In this document: positions 9,623-19,829 of the stretch, in pieces | Position numbering within the stretch: position 1 is the first letter of the stretch | Layout: every line of letters starts with the position of its first letter | NCBI RefSeq assembly: GCF_021601385.1 | Contig: NZ_BQHO01000032.1 | Coordinates: 1-64,000 of the forward strand | DNA length: 64,000 bases | Origin: Pseudomonas parasichuanensis | GTDB lineage: Bacteria; Pseudomonadota; Gammaproteobacteria; Pseudomonadales; Pseudomonadaceae | Reading direction: 5' to 3' | The notes under the pieces: generated by a model | Told to the model about the DNA's origin: nothing | The model's database searches: none | Seen by the model: the letters and a program-made list of their open reading frames with translations, nothing else | Program-made: the position numbers and the translations under genes

Positions 9623-11188
9623 TTGAAGAAGACTCGACTCCGGCGGCAGGCGGGCACACTGGCGCTGGTCGCCACCGCACTGCTGTCCGTCCAGGCCATG
9701 GCGGCCGAGCAGGGCCCGAGCCTGTTGCAGAACAAGTGCATGGGGTGCCATATCCCCGAGGGCAACGACAGCTACAGCCGCATCAGCCACCAGCGCAAGA
9801 CCCCCGAGGGCTGGTTGATGAGCATCGCCCGCATGCAGGTGATGCACGGTTTGCAGATCAGCGACGACGACCGCCGCACCCTGGTCAAGTACCTGGCCGA
9901 CAAGCAGGGCCTGGCACCCAGCGAGACCGATGGCGTGCGCTACGCGATGGAGCGCCGTCTCAATACCGTCGAGCACTTCGACGATCAACTCAGCCAGATG
10001 TGCGGGCGTTGCCACTCCGGCGCCCGGGTCGCCCTGCAGCGGCGCCCGGCCCAGGAATGGGAGCACCTGGTCAACTTCCACCTTAGCCAATGGCCGTCCC
10101 TCGAATACCAGGCCCAGGCCCGCGACCGCGACTGGCTGGACATCGCCCTCAAGCAGATGGTGCCGGACCTGGCCAAGCGCTTCCCCCTCGACAACCCGGC
10201 CTGGGCCGAATGGCTGAAGGCCCGGCCCAAGGCCGAAGCCCTGGCGGGGCAGTGGGCGTTCAGCGGGCATATGCTCGCCAAGGGCGACGTGCGCGGGGTA
10301 ATGAGCGTCAGCCCAGGCGAGGGCGATACCTTCAAGGTCGAGGTCAAGGGCGCGTACGCCGACGGCACGCCGTTCAACGGCAGCGGTTCGGCGATCCTCT
10401 ACAACGGCTATGAGTGGCGCGGCAACGTCAAGGTCGGCGAGGCCAACCTGCGCCAGGTGTTCGCCGCCATCGACGGGCAGATGAAAGGCCGCATGTTCGA
10501 GGCCGAGCATGATGAACGCGGCCTGGACTTCAACGCCTCCAAGGCTGGCCAGGGCCGTTTGCTGGCAGTGCAGCCGGCCTTTATCAAGGCCGGTAGCGAC
10601 AGCGAGATCACCCTGGTGGGCAGCGACCTCTCCGGCAAGCCGGACCTGGGGGCGGGGGTGGAGGTGACCGAAGTGCTGGAGTCGACGCCGACGCTGGTTC
10701 GCGTCAAGGCACGTGCCGCCAAGGATGCCGCCACCGGCCAGCGCGAAGTCGCGGTGGGGACGCTCAAGGGCGTGACACTTGCGGTGTACGACAAGGTCGA
10801 CGAGGTCAAGGTGGTACCGGCGTTCTCCATCGCCCGCATTGGCGAAAACGGTGCCTCGGTGCCCAAGGTCCAGGGCCGTTTCGAGGCCGAGGCCTGGGGC
10901 AAGGACGCCAGCGGCCAGCCGCTGCGCATCGGCTACCTGCCGGCCACCTGGAAAGTCGAGCCGTTCAACGAGCGGGCGGTCGAGGACGAAGACGTCAAGT
11001 TCGCCGGGCAGATGCAGGCCGACGGTGTGTTCATACCGGGCGGCGCAGGGCCCAACCCTGAACGCAAGATGATGACCAACAACGCCGGCAACCTGAAGGT
11101 GATCGCCACCCTGGCGGACGGCGGACAAACCGGCGAGGGCCACATGATCGTCACCGTGCAGCGCTGGAACAACCCGCCGCTGCCTTGA
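9623..11188 (+). CDS. qhpA: Quinohemoprotein amine dehydrogenase alpha subunit (diheme cytochrome c)
   Basis: The 521-residue precursor has a signal peptide ending near AMAA and two c-type heme motifs, CMGCH (residues 39-43) and CGRCH (127-131), followed by beta-rich domains. In the periplasm the two hemes pass electrons from the CTQ cofactor of QhpC to an external acceptor such as azurin or a cytochrome c. It starts with TTG, supported by GGAGGT six bases upstream. It is first in the operon qhpA-qhpD-qhpC-qhpB, behind the sigma-54-type promoter at 9533. Confidence 0.93.
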   Translation: MKKTRLRRQAGTLALVATALLSVQAMAAEQGPSLLQNKCMGCHIPEGNDSYSRISHQRKTPEGWLMSIARMQVMHGLQISDDDRRTLVKYLADKQGLAPSETDGVRYAMERRLNTVEHFDDQLSQMCGRCHSGARVALQRRPAQEWEHLVNFHLSQWPSLEYQAQARDRDWLDIALKQMVPDLAKRFPLDNPAWAEWLKARPKAEALAGQWAFSGHMLAKGDVRGVMSVSPGEGDTFKVEVKGAYADGTPFNGSGSAILYNGYEWRGNVKVGEANLRQVFAAIDGQMKGRMFEAEHDERGLDFNASKAGQGRLLAVQPAFIKAGSDSEITLVGSDLSGKPDLGAGVEVTEVLESTPTLVRVKARAAKDAATGQREVAVGTLKGVTLAVYDKVDEVKVVPAFSIARIGENGASVPKVQGRFEAEAWGKDASGQPLRIGYLPATWKVEPFNERAVEDEDVKFAGQMQADGVFIPGGAGPNPERKMMTNNAGNLKVIATLADGGQTGEGHMIVTVQRWNNPPLP

Positions 11189-11241
11189 GGGCAGGGGATG
11201 AGCGCGTAAACACCTGACGAATCGATTATCGGGAGGTCGCC

Positions 11242-12672
11242 ATGGGCGCACTACTGAACCTGGTCGAACGCAACCTGCACGAAGTGCAGGTGGATGCCGA
11301 CCGCATGCTGTTCCATATCCCCAGCAGTTCGCTGTTCGCCACCGATGCGGTGACCGGCGGCATCATCGACACCCTGCGCCGCCAGGGCTGCTCCGCCGAG
11401 GAGCTGATGCAGCAGCTCGGCCAGCAGTTCGACGGGCAGGACATCCAGGAAACCCTGCGCGAGCTGATCGCCCTGGAAGTGGTCAGCGACGGCTCGCCGC
11501 TGACCCCGGAGATCGCCCTCAAGCAGGTCGAGCGCACGGCGCTCAACACCGTGGTGCTCAACGTCAACACCGGTTGCAACCTCAGCTGCACCTACTGCTA
11601 CAAGGAAGACCTCGACAAACCTTCGGCCGGCAAGAAGATGAGCGCCGCCACCGCCGAGGCGTCGGTGGAGATGCTGCTCAAGGAATCGCCCGACGAGACC
11701 CGCTACAGCGTGGTGTTCTTCGGCGGCGAGCCGTTGTCCAACCGGCCGCTGATCGAGCACATGGTGGCCTACTGCGAGCGGCGCTTCGCCGAGGCGGGCA
11801 AGCAGGTGGAGTTCATCATGACCACCAACGCCACGCTGCTCACCGAAGAGATCGTCGACTGGCTCAACGCCCACCGTTTCGGGCTGTCCATCAGCATCGA
11901 CGGGCCCAAGACCGTACACGATCGCAACCGCATCACCGTGGGCGGGCAGGGCACCTACGACGTGGTACGGCGCAAGGCCGACATGCTGCTGTCGCGCTAC
12001 GACAGCCGGCCGGTGGGGGCCCGTGTGACCCTTACCCGCGGCATCACCGATGTCGAGACCATCTGGAACCACCTGTTCAACGAGATGGGCTTTGCCGAGG
12101 TGGGCTTCGCCCCGGTGACCTCTGGCGACATGGCCGACTTCAACCTCACCGGCGAAGAACTGGTGCAGGTGTTCGCCAACATGAAGGCCCTCGGCCGGCG
12201 CTACCTGGAAGCGGCACTGGAGCACCGCAACATTGGCTTCTCCAACCTGCACCAGTTGATCACCGATATCCACGAAGGCCACAAGAAGGCCCTGCCGTGC
12301 GGTGCCGGGCTGAAGATGCTGGCGGTGGACCACCAGGGCGAGCTGAACCTGTGCCACCGCTTCACCGGCTCCAGCCTGCCGACCTTCGGCAACGTGCACC
12401 AGGGCGTCAAGCAGGCGCAGCTCAACGACTTCCTGTCGCAGCGCCTGGACCGCAGCGGCACCGGCTGCGACAGCTGCCGCATCCGCAACCTGTGCTCCGG
12501 CGGCTGCTACCACGAAAGCTACGCCCGCTATGGCGACCCGCAGCACCCGACCTACCACTATTGCGAGTTGATGCGCGACTGGGTCGACTTCGGCATCGAA
12601 GTCTACAGCCGCATCATGGCCGCCAACCCGGCCTTCATCGATCGCTACATCACCCCCAGGAAGGCGCACTGA
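11242..12672 (+). CDS. qhpD: Radical SAM/SPASM peptide maturase QhpD
   Basis: The 476-residue enzyme carries the radical-SAM motif CNLSCTYC with Cys112, Cys116 and Cys119 binding the first 4Fe-4S cluster. A C-terminal SPASM region rich in Cys ([15 protein letters not shown]) would hold auxiliary clusters. QhpD forms the three Cys-to-Asp/Glu thioether crosslinks in the gamma subunit encoded directly downstream. A GGAGGT site precedes ATG 11242. The gene ends 1 bp before qhpC begins, matching its partner role. Confidence 0.93.
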   Translation: MGALLNLVERNLHEVQVDADRMLFHIPSSSLFATDAVTGGIIDTLRRQGCSAEELMQQLGQQFDGQDIQETLRELIALEVVSDGSPLTPEIALKQVERTALNTVVLNVNTGCNLSCTYCYKEDLDKPSAGKKMSAATAEASVEMLLKESPDETRYSVVFFGGEPLSNRPLIEHMVAYCERRFAEAGKQVEFIMTTNATLLTEEIVDWLNAHRFGLSISIDGPKTVHDRNRITVGGQGTYDVVRRKADMLLSRYDSRPVGARVTLTRGITDVETIWNHLFNEMGFAEVGFAPVTSGDMADFNLTGEELVQVFANMKALGRRYLEAALEHRNIGFSNLHQLITDIHEGHKKALPCGAGLKMLAVDHQGELNLCHRFTGSSLPTFGNVHQGVKQAQLNDFLSQRLDRSGTGCDSCRIRNLCSGGCYHESYARYGDPQHPTYHYCELMRDWVDFGIEVYSRIMAANPAFIDRYITPRKAH

Positions 12673-12673
12673 C

Positions 12674-12997
12674 ATGAAGCACCTCAAACCGCTGAACAAC
12701 AAGGCGCGCATCCTTGAGCAGGCCGCCGCTGAGGACCGCGTCGAAGAAGTGCTGGCGATGAGCGCCGTGGCCGGCTGCACCGCCACCACCGACCCGGGCT
12801 GGGAGGTGGACGCCTTTGGTGGCGTCAGCTCGCTGTGCCAGCCGATGGAGGCCGACCTGTATGGCTGTTCCGACCCTTGCTGGTGGCCGGCCCAGGTGCC
12901 GGACATGATGAGCACCTACCAGGACTGGAACGCCCAGGCGACCAACTCCGCCGAAGACTGGCGCAACCTCGGCACCGTATTCCCGAAAGACAAATAG
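12674..12997 (+). CDS. qhpC: QHNDH gamma subunit, CTQ-bearing crosslinked peptide
   Basis: The 107-residue precursor has the known 28-residue leader length. Subtracting 28, every residue used in the characterised enzyme is present: Cys35/Glu44, Cys55/Asp61 and Cys69/Asp77 for the three thioether links (mature 7-16, 27-33, 41-49), and Cys65 with Trp71 (mature 37 and 43) for the cysteine tryptophylquinone. QhpD makes the links, QhpG oxidises Trp, QhpE removes the leader and QhpF exports the product. It lies directly after qhpD. Confidence 0.93.
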   Translation: MKHLKPLNNKARILEQAAAEDRVEEVLAMSAVAGCTATTDPGWEVDAFGGVSSLCQPMEADLYGCSDPCWWPAQVPDMMSTYQDWNAQATNSAEDWRNLGTVFPKDK

Positions 12998-13016
12998 AAC
13001 GACAAGGGGAAACCGC

Positions 13017-14138
13017 ATGAAACCTGGATTCTGCGCGCAACTCGCGCTTACCGTCGCCGCCACGGCCTGCGCCTGGGCGGCCCAGGCCGACGACGCAGGC
13101 AAAGCCCTGCTGGCCGGCCACGAATACCTGATCGCCACCAACTACCCGAACAACCTGCATGTGGTCGAGGTGGCCAGCGACACCCTGTACAAGACCTGCC
13201 GCATGCCCGATTCGTTTGGCCCGGGCACGGCGATGATGGCGCCGGACAACCGCACCGCCTATGTGCTCAACAACCACTTTGCCGATATCTACGGCATCGA
13301 CCTGGACAGCTGCAAGACCACCTTCCACGCCAACCTGTCCAGCGTGCCGGGCGAGGTGGGCAAGGCCATGTACTCCTTCGCCATCAGCCCCGACGGCAAG
13401 GAAGTCTATGCCACGGTCAACCCTAGCCAGCGCCTGAACGATCACTACGTGGTCAAGCCGCCGCGCCTGGAGGTGTTCCGCACTGGCGACGGGCTCGACG
13501 CCAAGCCGGTGCGCACCTTCCCGATGCCGCGCCAGGTGTACCTGATGCGCGCCGCCGATGACGGCAGCCTGTACGTGGCCGGGCCGGACATCTACAAGAT
13601 GGACGTGAAGACCGGCAAGTACAGCGTCGCCCTGCCGCTGCGCAACTGGAACCGCCCCGGTTACAGCGCCCCGGACGTGCTGTACTTCTGGCCGCACCAG
13701 AGCGCGCGGCATGAGTTCTCGATGCTCTACACCATTGCCAAGTTCAAGGATGCCAAGCAGGACCCGGCCACCGCCGAGCCGCTGTACGGCTACCTGAGCA
13801 TCGACCTGAAGACCGGCAAGGCCCACACCGAGGAGTTTGCCGAGTTGACCGAGCTGTATTTCACCGGCCTGCGCTCGCCAAAGGACGGCAACCAGATGTA
13901 CGGCGTGCTCAACCGTCTGGCGCGTTACGACATCAAGCAGAAGAAGCTGGTCAAGGCGGCGAATCTGGAACATACCTACTACTGCGTGACCTTCGACAAG
14001 GCGGGCGACAAGCTGTACCTGGGGGGCACCTTCAATGACCTGGCGGTGTTCGACCCCAATACCCTGGAGAAGGTGAAGAACATCAAGCTGCCCGGCGGTG
14101 ACATGTCGACCACCACGCCGCAGGTGTTCGTCAGGTAG
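13017..14138 (+). CDS. qhpB: QHNDH beta subunit (seven-bladed propeller)
   Basis: The 373-residue protein has a signal peptide (cleavage near AAQA) and repeated beta-propeller blades such as [12 protein letters not shown] and [12 protein letters not shown]. In the assembled alpha-beta-gamma enzyme this subunit forms part of the active-site cavity in the periplasm. It starts 20 bp after qhpC and ends the structural operon; a REP pair follows. Cytochrome-d1-like propellers look similar, but the context settles the call. Confidence 0.9.
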   Translation: MKPGFCAQLALTVAATACAWAAQADDAGKALLAGHEYLIATNYPNNLHVVEVASDTLYKTCRMPDSFGPGTAMMAPDNRTAYVLNNHFADIYGIDLDSCKTTFHANLSSVPGEVGKAMYSFAISPDGKEVYATVNPSQRLNDHYVVKPPRLEVFRTGDGLDAKPVRTFPMPRQVYLMRAADDGSLYVAGPDIYKMDVKTGKYSVALPLRNWNRPGYSAPDVLYFWPHQSARHEFSMLYTIAKFKDAKQDPATAEPLYGYLSIDLKTGKAHTEEFAELTELYFTGLRSPKDGNQMYGVLNRLARYDIKQKKLVKAANLEHTYYCVTFDKAGDKLYLGGTFNDLAVFDPNTLEKVKNIKLPGGDMSTTTPQVFVR

Positions 14139-14148
14139 TCGCTGTTGG

Positions 14149-14239
14149 CCCCATCGCCGGCAAGCCGGCTCCCACAGGATTGCGCCGTGCTCGAGGCCTG
14201 CACCGTACCTGTGGGAGCCGGCTTGCCGGCGATGGGGCC
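14149..14239. repeat. Paired REP between qhpB and the acyl-CoA synthetase gene
   Basis: CCCCATCGCCGGCAAGCCGG and its complement face each other (GGCTTGCC type), starting 10 bp after the qhpB stop codon. Confidence 0.8.
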
Positions 14240-14274
14240 GGATAAACCAACACAAGAACAACAAGAGATACCCC

Positions 14275-15948
14275 ATGACCCAGCCAAGTTACTCCCAGGG
14301 CGACCCGGCCAAACCCCTGCTGACCCAGTGCATCGGCGACGCCTTCGACGCCACCGTCGCCCGCTTCCCCGACCGCGAGGCGTTGGTCGTCCGCCATCAG
14401 CAGTTGCGCTACACCTGGCGGCAACTGGCCGAAGCGATCGACCAGCACGCCCGGGCCCTGATGGCCCTTGGCGTGCAGGCGGGCGACCGGTTGGGCATCT
14501 GGGCCCCCAACTGCGCCGAGTGGTGCATCACCCAGTTCGCCAGCGCCAAGGTCGGTGCGATCCTGGTCAACATCAACCCGGCCTACCGCAGCAGCGAGCT
14601 GGACTACGCCCTGGGCCAGTCCGGCTGCCGATGGGTGATCTGCGCCGATGCCTTCAAGACCTCCGATTACCACGCGATGCTGCTGGGGCTGGTGCCTGAG
14701 CTGGCCGGCAGCCACCCCGGCGCACTGGTTTGCGAGCGCTTGCCCGAACTGCGGGGCGTGATCAGCCTTGCCGCCTCGCCGCCGGCAGGTTTCCTGGCTT
14801 GGCCGGCGTTGCAGGCCAGGGCCGGAGAAGTCAGCACCGAGCAGCTGGCCGCCCGCCAGGCCAGCCTGCAGCCGGACGACCCCATCAACATCCAGTACAC
14901 CTCCGGCACCACCGGTTTCCCCAAGGGCGCCACCCTCAGCCACCACAACATCCTCAACAACGGCTACATGGTCGGCGAAAGCCTCGGCCTCACCGAGCAC
15001 GACCGCCTGGTGGTGCCGGTGCCGCTGTACCACTGCTTCGGCATGGTCATGGCCAACCTCGGCTGCGTGACCCACGGCAGCACGCTGATCTACCCCAATG
15101 ACGCCTTCGACCCGCTGCTGACCCTGCAGGCCGTGGCCGAGGAGCGCGCCACCGCGCTGTACGGCGTGCCGACCATGTTCATCGCCGAGCTGGATCACCC
15201 GCGCCGGGGCGAGTTCGACCTGTCCAGCCTGCGCACCGGGATCATGGCCGGCGCCACCTGCCCGATCGAGGTGATGCGCCGGGTGATCGGCGAGATGCAC
15301 ATGGGTGAAGTGCAGATTGCCTACGGCATGACCGAGACCAGCCCGGTGTCGCTGCAAACCGGCGCCGATGATGACCTGGAGCGCCGGGTGACCAGCGTCG
15401 GGCGCACCCAGCCGCGGCTGGAGAACAAGATCGTCGACGGTGAGGGCAGCACGCTGCCGCGCGGCGAGATCGGCGAGCTGTGTACCCGTGGCTACAGCGT
15501 GATGCTCGGCTACTGGAACAACCCCAAGGCCAGCGCCGAAAGCATCGATGGCGAGGGCTGGATGCACACCGGCGACCTGGCGGTGATGGACGAGCAGGGC
15601 TATGTGCGCATCGTCGGGCGCAGCAAGGACATGATCATCCGGGGTGGCGAGAACATCTACCCGCGCGAGCTGGAGGAGTTCTTCTTCACCCATCCGGCGG
15701 TGGCTGATGTACAGGTGATCGGCATTCCGTGCAGCAAGTATGGGGAGGAGATTGTGGCCTGGATTCGGTTTCACCCAGGGCACAGTGCCGGCGAGGATGA
15801 ACTGCGCGAATGGGCGAGGGCGCGGATTGCGCACTTCAAGGTGCCCCGGCACTTCCGTTTCGTCGATGAATTTCCGATGACGGTGACTGGCAAGGTGCAG
15901 AAGTTTCGGATGCGCGAGATCAGTATCGGGGAGCTGTCGGCCAACTGA
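14275..15948 (+). CDS. AMP-binding acyl-CoA synthetase
   Basis: The 557-residue protein is of the adenylate-forming family. It has the phosphate-binding loop [13 protein letters not shown] near residue 205, the YGMTETSP motif, the hinge [14 protein letters not shown] and the C-terminal Lys motif ([11 protein letters not shown]). It forms an acyl-AMP and then the CoA thioester of a fatty or aromatic acid; the substrate cannot be read from sequence. Position after the QHNDH operon suggests activation of the acid made from amines. Start ATG 14275 fits the family; the longer upstream frame is REP sequence. Confidence 0.85.
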   Translation: MTQPSYSQGDPAKPLLTQCIGDAFDATVARFPDREALVVRHQQLRYTWRQLAEAIDQHARALMALGVQAGDRLGIWAPNCAEWCITQFASAKVGAILVNINPAYRSSELDYALGQSGCRWVICADAFKTSDYHAMLLGLVPELAGSHPGALVCERLPELRGVISLAASPPAGFLAWPALQARAGEVSTEQLAARQASLQPDDPINIQYTSGTTGFPKGATLSHHNILNNGYMVGESLGLTEHDRLVVPVPLYHCFGMVMANLGCVTHGSTLIYPNDAFDPLLTLQAVAEERATALYGVPTMFIAELDHPRRGEFDLSSLRTGIMAGATCPIEVMRRVIGEMHMGEVQIAYGMTETSPVSLQTGADDDLERRVTSVGRTQPRLENKIVDGEGSTLPRGEIGELCTRGYSVMLGYWNNPKASAESIDGEGWMHTGDLAVMDEQGYVRIVGRSKDMIIRGGENIYPRELEEFFFTHPAVADVQVIGIPCSKYGEEIVAWIRFHPGHSAGEDELREWARARIAHFKVPRHFRFVDEFPMTVTGKVQKFRMREISIGELSAN

Positions 15949-15962
15949 GGCATTGCCATTAC

Positions 15963-16041
15963 TGGCCTCTTCGCGGGTAAACCCGCTCCCACAGGCCTGT
16001 GGGTGGCCTGTGGGAGCGGGTTTACCCGCGAAGAGGCCGGC
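15963..16041. repeat. Paired REP, GGGTTTACCC type
   Basis: Two facing copies of GGCCTCTTCGCGGGTAAACC lie between the convergent acyl-CoA synthetase and mobA genes and could act as a bidirectional terminator. Confidence 0.8.
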
Positions 16042-16057
16042 ACAATCAGCCGAGCGA

Positions 16058-16633
16058 TCAGCCTTGCAGCAGATCCGGGCTGTTGAAATTGTCCAGGCGC
16101 GGGTCATGTTCCGCGCATTTCAGCGCTTGGACGGGCACCACCAACAGCGCCTTCTGCAAACTCCGCTCACCCGCCGCCCAGGCCTGCTCCAGCACCGGCA
16201 GTATCCGCCGCGGCAGCACACTGAACATTGGCTGCCAATAGCCACCCTGACGGACCATTGCCGCACTGTCGTGTTCGACGGCCAGCTTCAGCAGGCTTTC
16301 GATCAGCCCCTGGTCAACCTGCGGCGCGTCGCATGCCAGCAGGACCACCCAGTCGTGCCTGGCTACCGTCAGCCCCGCAATCACCCCGGCCAGCGGGCCA
16401 GGGAAATCAGCCTCGGCATCACCAACCAGTTGGTCGGCATAAGGCAGATACAGGTCCTGATTACGGTTGCAGGAAATCACCACATCATCGGACAACCCAC
16501 GCACCACCCGCTGCACATGGGCCACCAGCGGCTCGCCGCGCCATGGCACCAGGCCCTTGTCACGGCCGCCCATGCGCTGGCCGCGGCCGCCGGCGAGTAT
16601 CAGGATTGAACAGGGGGGCAGGGCAGCGGGCAT
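16058..16633 (-). CDS. mobA: Molybdenum cofactor guanylyltransferase MobA
   Basis: The 191-residue protein starts SILILAGGRGQRMGGRDKGL, the nucleotide-binding signature of MobA. It transfers GMP from GTP to molybdopterin cofactor, producing the dinucleotide form used by DMSO-reductase-family enzymes. ATG 16633 follows immediately on the T-run of a hairpin that ends the upstream RND operon, so mobA translation starts right at that terminator. No unmistakable Shine-Dalgarno sequence is seen apart from GGAA inside the hairpin arm. Confidence 0.9.
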   Translation of the reverse strand: MPAALPPCSILILAGGRGQRMGGRDKGLVPWRGEPLVAHVQRVVRGLSDDVVISCNRNQDLYLPYADQLVGDAEADFPGPLAGVIAGLTVARHDWVVLLACDAPQVDQGLIESLLKLAVEHDSAAMVRQGGYWQPMFSVLPRRILPVLEQAWAAGERSLQKALLVVPVQALKCAEHDPRLDNFNSPDLLQG

Positions 16634-16668
16634 GAAAAAGGGTTCCGGGCAGTCAATGCCGGGAACCC
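16634..16668 (-). terminator. Rho-independent terminator of the RND efflux operon
   Basis: On the minus strand GGGTTCCCGGC pairs with GCCCGGAACCC (one mismatch) across a short loop, followed by TTTTT. The last T is directly followed by the C and ATG of mobA. Confidence 0.75.
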
Positions 16669-16695
16669 TCTCATTCAACCCAGGGGCTTGTCCAG

Positions 16696-19600
16696 TCAGC
16701 TTTCGCTGGTGACTGGCTCGCCCTCCCTGGCCCGGTCACGCCCGGCCAGGCGCATCACCACGACGAAGAACACCGGCACGAACACAATGGCGAATGTCGC
16801 GCTGAGCATGCCGCCGATCACCCCGGTGCCGATCGCCTGCTGACTGGCTGAGCTGGCGCCGCTGGCGATGGCCAATGGCACCACTCCGAGGATGAATGCC
16901 AACGAGGTCATCACGATCGGCCGCAGGCGCAGGCGCGCGGCCTGGATCGCGGCCTGGGTGGCATCGACGCCCTGGTCGACCAGATCCTTGGCGAACTCGA
17001 TGATCAGGATGGCGTTCTTGGCCGACAGGCCGATCAGGGTGATCAGGCCGACCTTGAAGAACACGTCGTTGGGCAGGCCGCGCAAGGTCACCGCCAGCAC
17101 CGCGCCGAGCACGCCCAGTGGCACCACCAGCAGCACCGCGGTGGGGATCGACCAGCTTTCGTACAGCGCCGCCAGGCACAGGAACACCACCAGCAGCGAC
17201 AGCGCCATCAGCAGCGGTGCCTGGCTGCCGGACAGCCGCTCCTGCAGCGACAGACCGGTCCATTCAAGGCCGGCGCCGGCAGGTAGCTGCGCGACCAGGC
17301 GCTCGATCTCGGCCATGGCTTCGCCCGAGCTGTAGCCAGCCGCCGGCTCGCCGGAGATCGACACCGCCGGGTAGCCGTTATAGCGGGTCAGCTGCACCGG
17401 GCCGCTTTGCCAGTGGGCGGTGACGAAGGCGCCCAGGGGCACCATCTTGCCGCTGTTGTTGCGCACATGGATCTTGAGCAGGTCCTCGACCTGGCTGCGC
17501 TGGTCGCCTTCGGCCTGCACCACCACCCGCTGCATGCGGCCCTGGTTGGGGAAGTCGTTGACGTAGTTGGAGCCCACCGCCGTGTTGAGCACCTCGCCGA
17601 TGGCGGCGAACGACACGCCCAGCGCGTTGGCCTGGCGGCGGTCCACTTCCAGCGCCACCTGCGGGCTTTCGGCCAGCGAGGCTTCACGCACGTTGACCAG
17701 CAGCTTGCTGTTGCGCGCCTGTTCCAGCAGCTGGTCGCGGGCCTGCATCAGTTCGCTGTAGCCCATGCCGCCACGGTCCTGCAGGCGGAATTCGAAGCCA
17801 CTCGACTCACCCAGGCCGTCGACCGGCGGCGGCAGCACCGAGTAGGCGATGGCGTCCTTGAGCTGGGAGAAGGCCATGGTCGCGCGGTCGGCGATGGACT
17901 GGGCGCTGTCGTCGCTGCCGCGCTCGGACCAGTCCTTGAGCGTGGTGAAGGCCAGCGCCGCATTCTGCCCGCTGCCGGAGAAGCTGAAGCCGAGGATCAG
18001 CGTGGTGTTGGCCACGCCCGGCTCTTCGGCGTTGTGCGCCTCGATCTGCCGCGCCACCTCGATGGTGCGTGCCTGGCTGGCGCCCGGCGGCAGCTGGATA
18101 TCGGTGATGGTGTAGCCCTGGTCTTCCGTTGGCAGGAACGCACTGGGCAACTGGCTGAAGCCATACACCAGCACCCCCACCAGCGCGGCATACACCAGCA
18201 GGTAGCGGCCGCTGCGCGCCAGGGCGTGGGTGACCCAGCGCTGGTAGCCGTTGCTCATGCCGTCGAAACGGCGGTTGAACCAGCCGAAGAAGCCTTTGCG
18301 CTCGTGGTGCTCGCCCTTGGCAATCGGCTTGAGCAGGGTGGCGCACAGCGCCGGGGTGAGGCTCAGGGCGAGGAACGCCGAGAACAGGATCGACACCGCC
18401 ATCGACACCGAGAACTGCTGGTAGATGACCCCCACCGAGCCTTTCATGAAGGCCATCGGCAGGAACACCGCCACCAGCACCAGAGTGATGCCGACGATGG
18501 CGCCGCTGATCTGGCCCATGGCCTTGCGCGTGGCCTCCCTGGGCGGCAGGCCTTCCTCGGCCATGATCCGCTCGACGTTCTCCACCACCACGATGGCGTC
18601 GTCCACCAGGATACCGATGGCCAGCACCATGCCGAACAGGGTCAGCACGTTGACCGAGAAGCCCAGCGCGTTCATCACCGCGAAGGTGCCCATCAGCGCC
18701 ACCGGCACCACCAATGTCGGGATCAGGGTGTAACGGAAGTTCTGCAGGAACAGGAACATCACCGCGAACACCAGCACCATGGCTTCGACCAGGGTGTTGA
18801 TCACCTGCTTGATCGACACCTTGACGAAGGGCGAGGTGTCGTAGGGGATGTCGTATTTGACGCCAGCCGGGAAGTAGCGCGACAGCTCTTCGAGCTTCTG
18901 CTTGACCAGGGTGGCGGTTTCCATGGCGTTGGCGCCAGGCGCCAGCTTGACGCTGAAGGCGCTGGTGGCCTTGCCATTGAGGCGGGTGCCGTACTGGTAT
19001 TCCTGGGCGCCGATCTCGACCCGGGCGACATCGCCGACGGTGACCGTCGAGCCATCGCGATTGGCCCGCAGCACGATGGCGGCGAACTCTTCGGGCGTGC
19101 TCAGCTGGCCCTTGACCAGCACGTTTGCGGTGATTTCCTGGGTCGGCCGGGTGGGCAGGTCGCCGATGCTGCCCGGCGCCACCTGGGCGTTCTGTGCGGC
19201 AATGGCCTCGGCCACATCGTTGGGCGTAAGGCTGAAACCGACCAGCTTGGCCGGGTCGATCCAGATCCGCATGGCCCGTTCCGAGCCATACAGCTGGGCC
19301 TTGCCCACGCCCTTGACGCGGCGAATCTCGTTCATCACGTTGCGCGCGAGGATATCCGACAGGGCGATCTCGTCGAGGCTGCCATCCTCGGAGGTGAGGG
19401 TGGCCAGCAGCAGGAAGCCGGTGGACACCTTTTCCACCTGCAGGCCCTGTTGGGTGACCGGGCGTGGCAGGCGCGACTCGATCACCTTGAGGCGGTTCTG
19501 CACGTCCACCTGGGCCAGGTCCGGATTGGTGCCGGGCTGGAAGCTGGCAGTGATGGTGGCGCTGCCCAGGCTGCTTTGCGAAGCAAAGTACAGCAGGTTG

Positions 19601-19818
19601 TCGGCGCCATTGAGCTCCTGCTCGATGATGCTGACCACGCTTTCGTCCATGGTCGCCGCCGAGGCGCCCGGGTATACGGCGTAGATTTCCACCTGCGGCG
19701 GCGCCACATCGGGGTACTGGGCCACCGGCAGCTGCGGCAGGGCCAGGCCGCCGACCAGCAGGATGAACAGCGCGACCACCCAGGCGAAGACCGGGCGGTC
19801 AATGAAGAACTGCGGCAT
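16696..19818 (-). CDS. RND-family multidrug efflux pump, inner-membrane subunit (HAE1 type)
   Basis: At 1040 residues it has the normal length of AcrB/MexB-type pumps. It starts with FFIDRPVFAWVVAL and contains the proton-relay pair in GILVDDAIVVVENVER (TM4), with two large periplasmic halves and twelve expected membrane helices. It would form a trimer that exports drugs or solvents using the proton gradient. It lies 11 bp after the periplasmic adaptor gene; no outer-membrane channel gene is next to it, so a channel encoded elsewhere must be shared. Confidence 0.93.
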   Translation of the reverse strand: MPQFFIDRPVFAWVVALFILLVGGLALPQLPVAQYPDVAPPQVEIYAVYPGASAATMDESVVSIIEQELNGADNLLYFASQSSLGSATITASFQPGTNPDLAQVDVQNRLKVIESRLPRPVTQQGLQVEKVSTGFLLLATLTSEDGSLDEIALSDILARNVMNEIRRVKGVGKAQLYGSERAMRIWIDPAKLVGFSLTPNDVAEAIAAQNAQVAPGSIGDLPTRPTQEITANVLVKGQLSTPEEFAAIVLRANRDGSTVTVGDVARVEIGAQEYQYGTRLNGKATSAFSVKLAPGANAMETATLVKQKLEELSRYFPAGVKYDIPYDTSPFVKVSIKQVINTLVEAMVLVFAVMFLFLQNFRYTLIPTLVVPVALMGTFAVMNALGFSVNVLTLFGMVLAIGILVDDAIVVVENVERIMAEEGLPPREATRKAMGQISGAIVGITLVLVAVFLPMAFMKGSVGVIYQQFSVSMAVSILFSAFLALSLTPALCATLLKPIAKGEHHERKGFFGWFNRRFDGMSNGYQRWVTHALARSGRYLLVYAALVGVLVYGFSQLPSAFLPTEDQGYTITDIQLPPGASQARTIEVARQIEAHNAEEPGVANTTLILGFSFSGSGQNAALAFTTLKDWSERGSDDSAQSIADRATMAFSQLKDAIAYSVLPPPVDGLGESSGFEFRLQDRGGMGYSELMQARDQLLEQARNSKLLVNVREASLAESPQVALEVDRRQANALGVSFAAIGEVLNTAVGSNYVNDFPNQGRMQRVVVQAEGDQRSQVEDLLKIHVRNNSGKMVPLGAFVTAHWQSGPVQLTRYNGYPAVSISGEPAAGYSSGEAMAEIERLVAQLPAGAGLEWTGLSLQERLSGSQAPLLMALSLLVVFLCLAALYESWSIPTAVLLVVPLGVLGAVLAVTLRGLPNDVFFKVGLITLIGLSAKNAILIIEFAKDLVDQGVDATQAAIQAARLRLRPIVMTSLAFILGVVPLAIASGASSASQQAIGTGVIGGMLSATFAIVFVPVFFVVVMRLAGRDRAREGEPVTSES

Positions 19819-19829
19819 GGATCAGGCCC

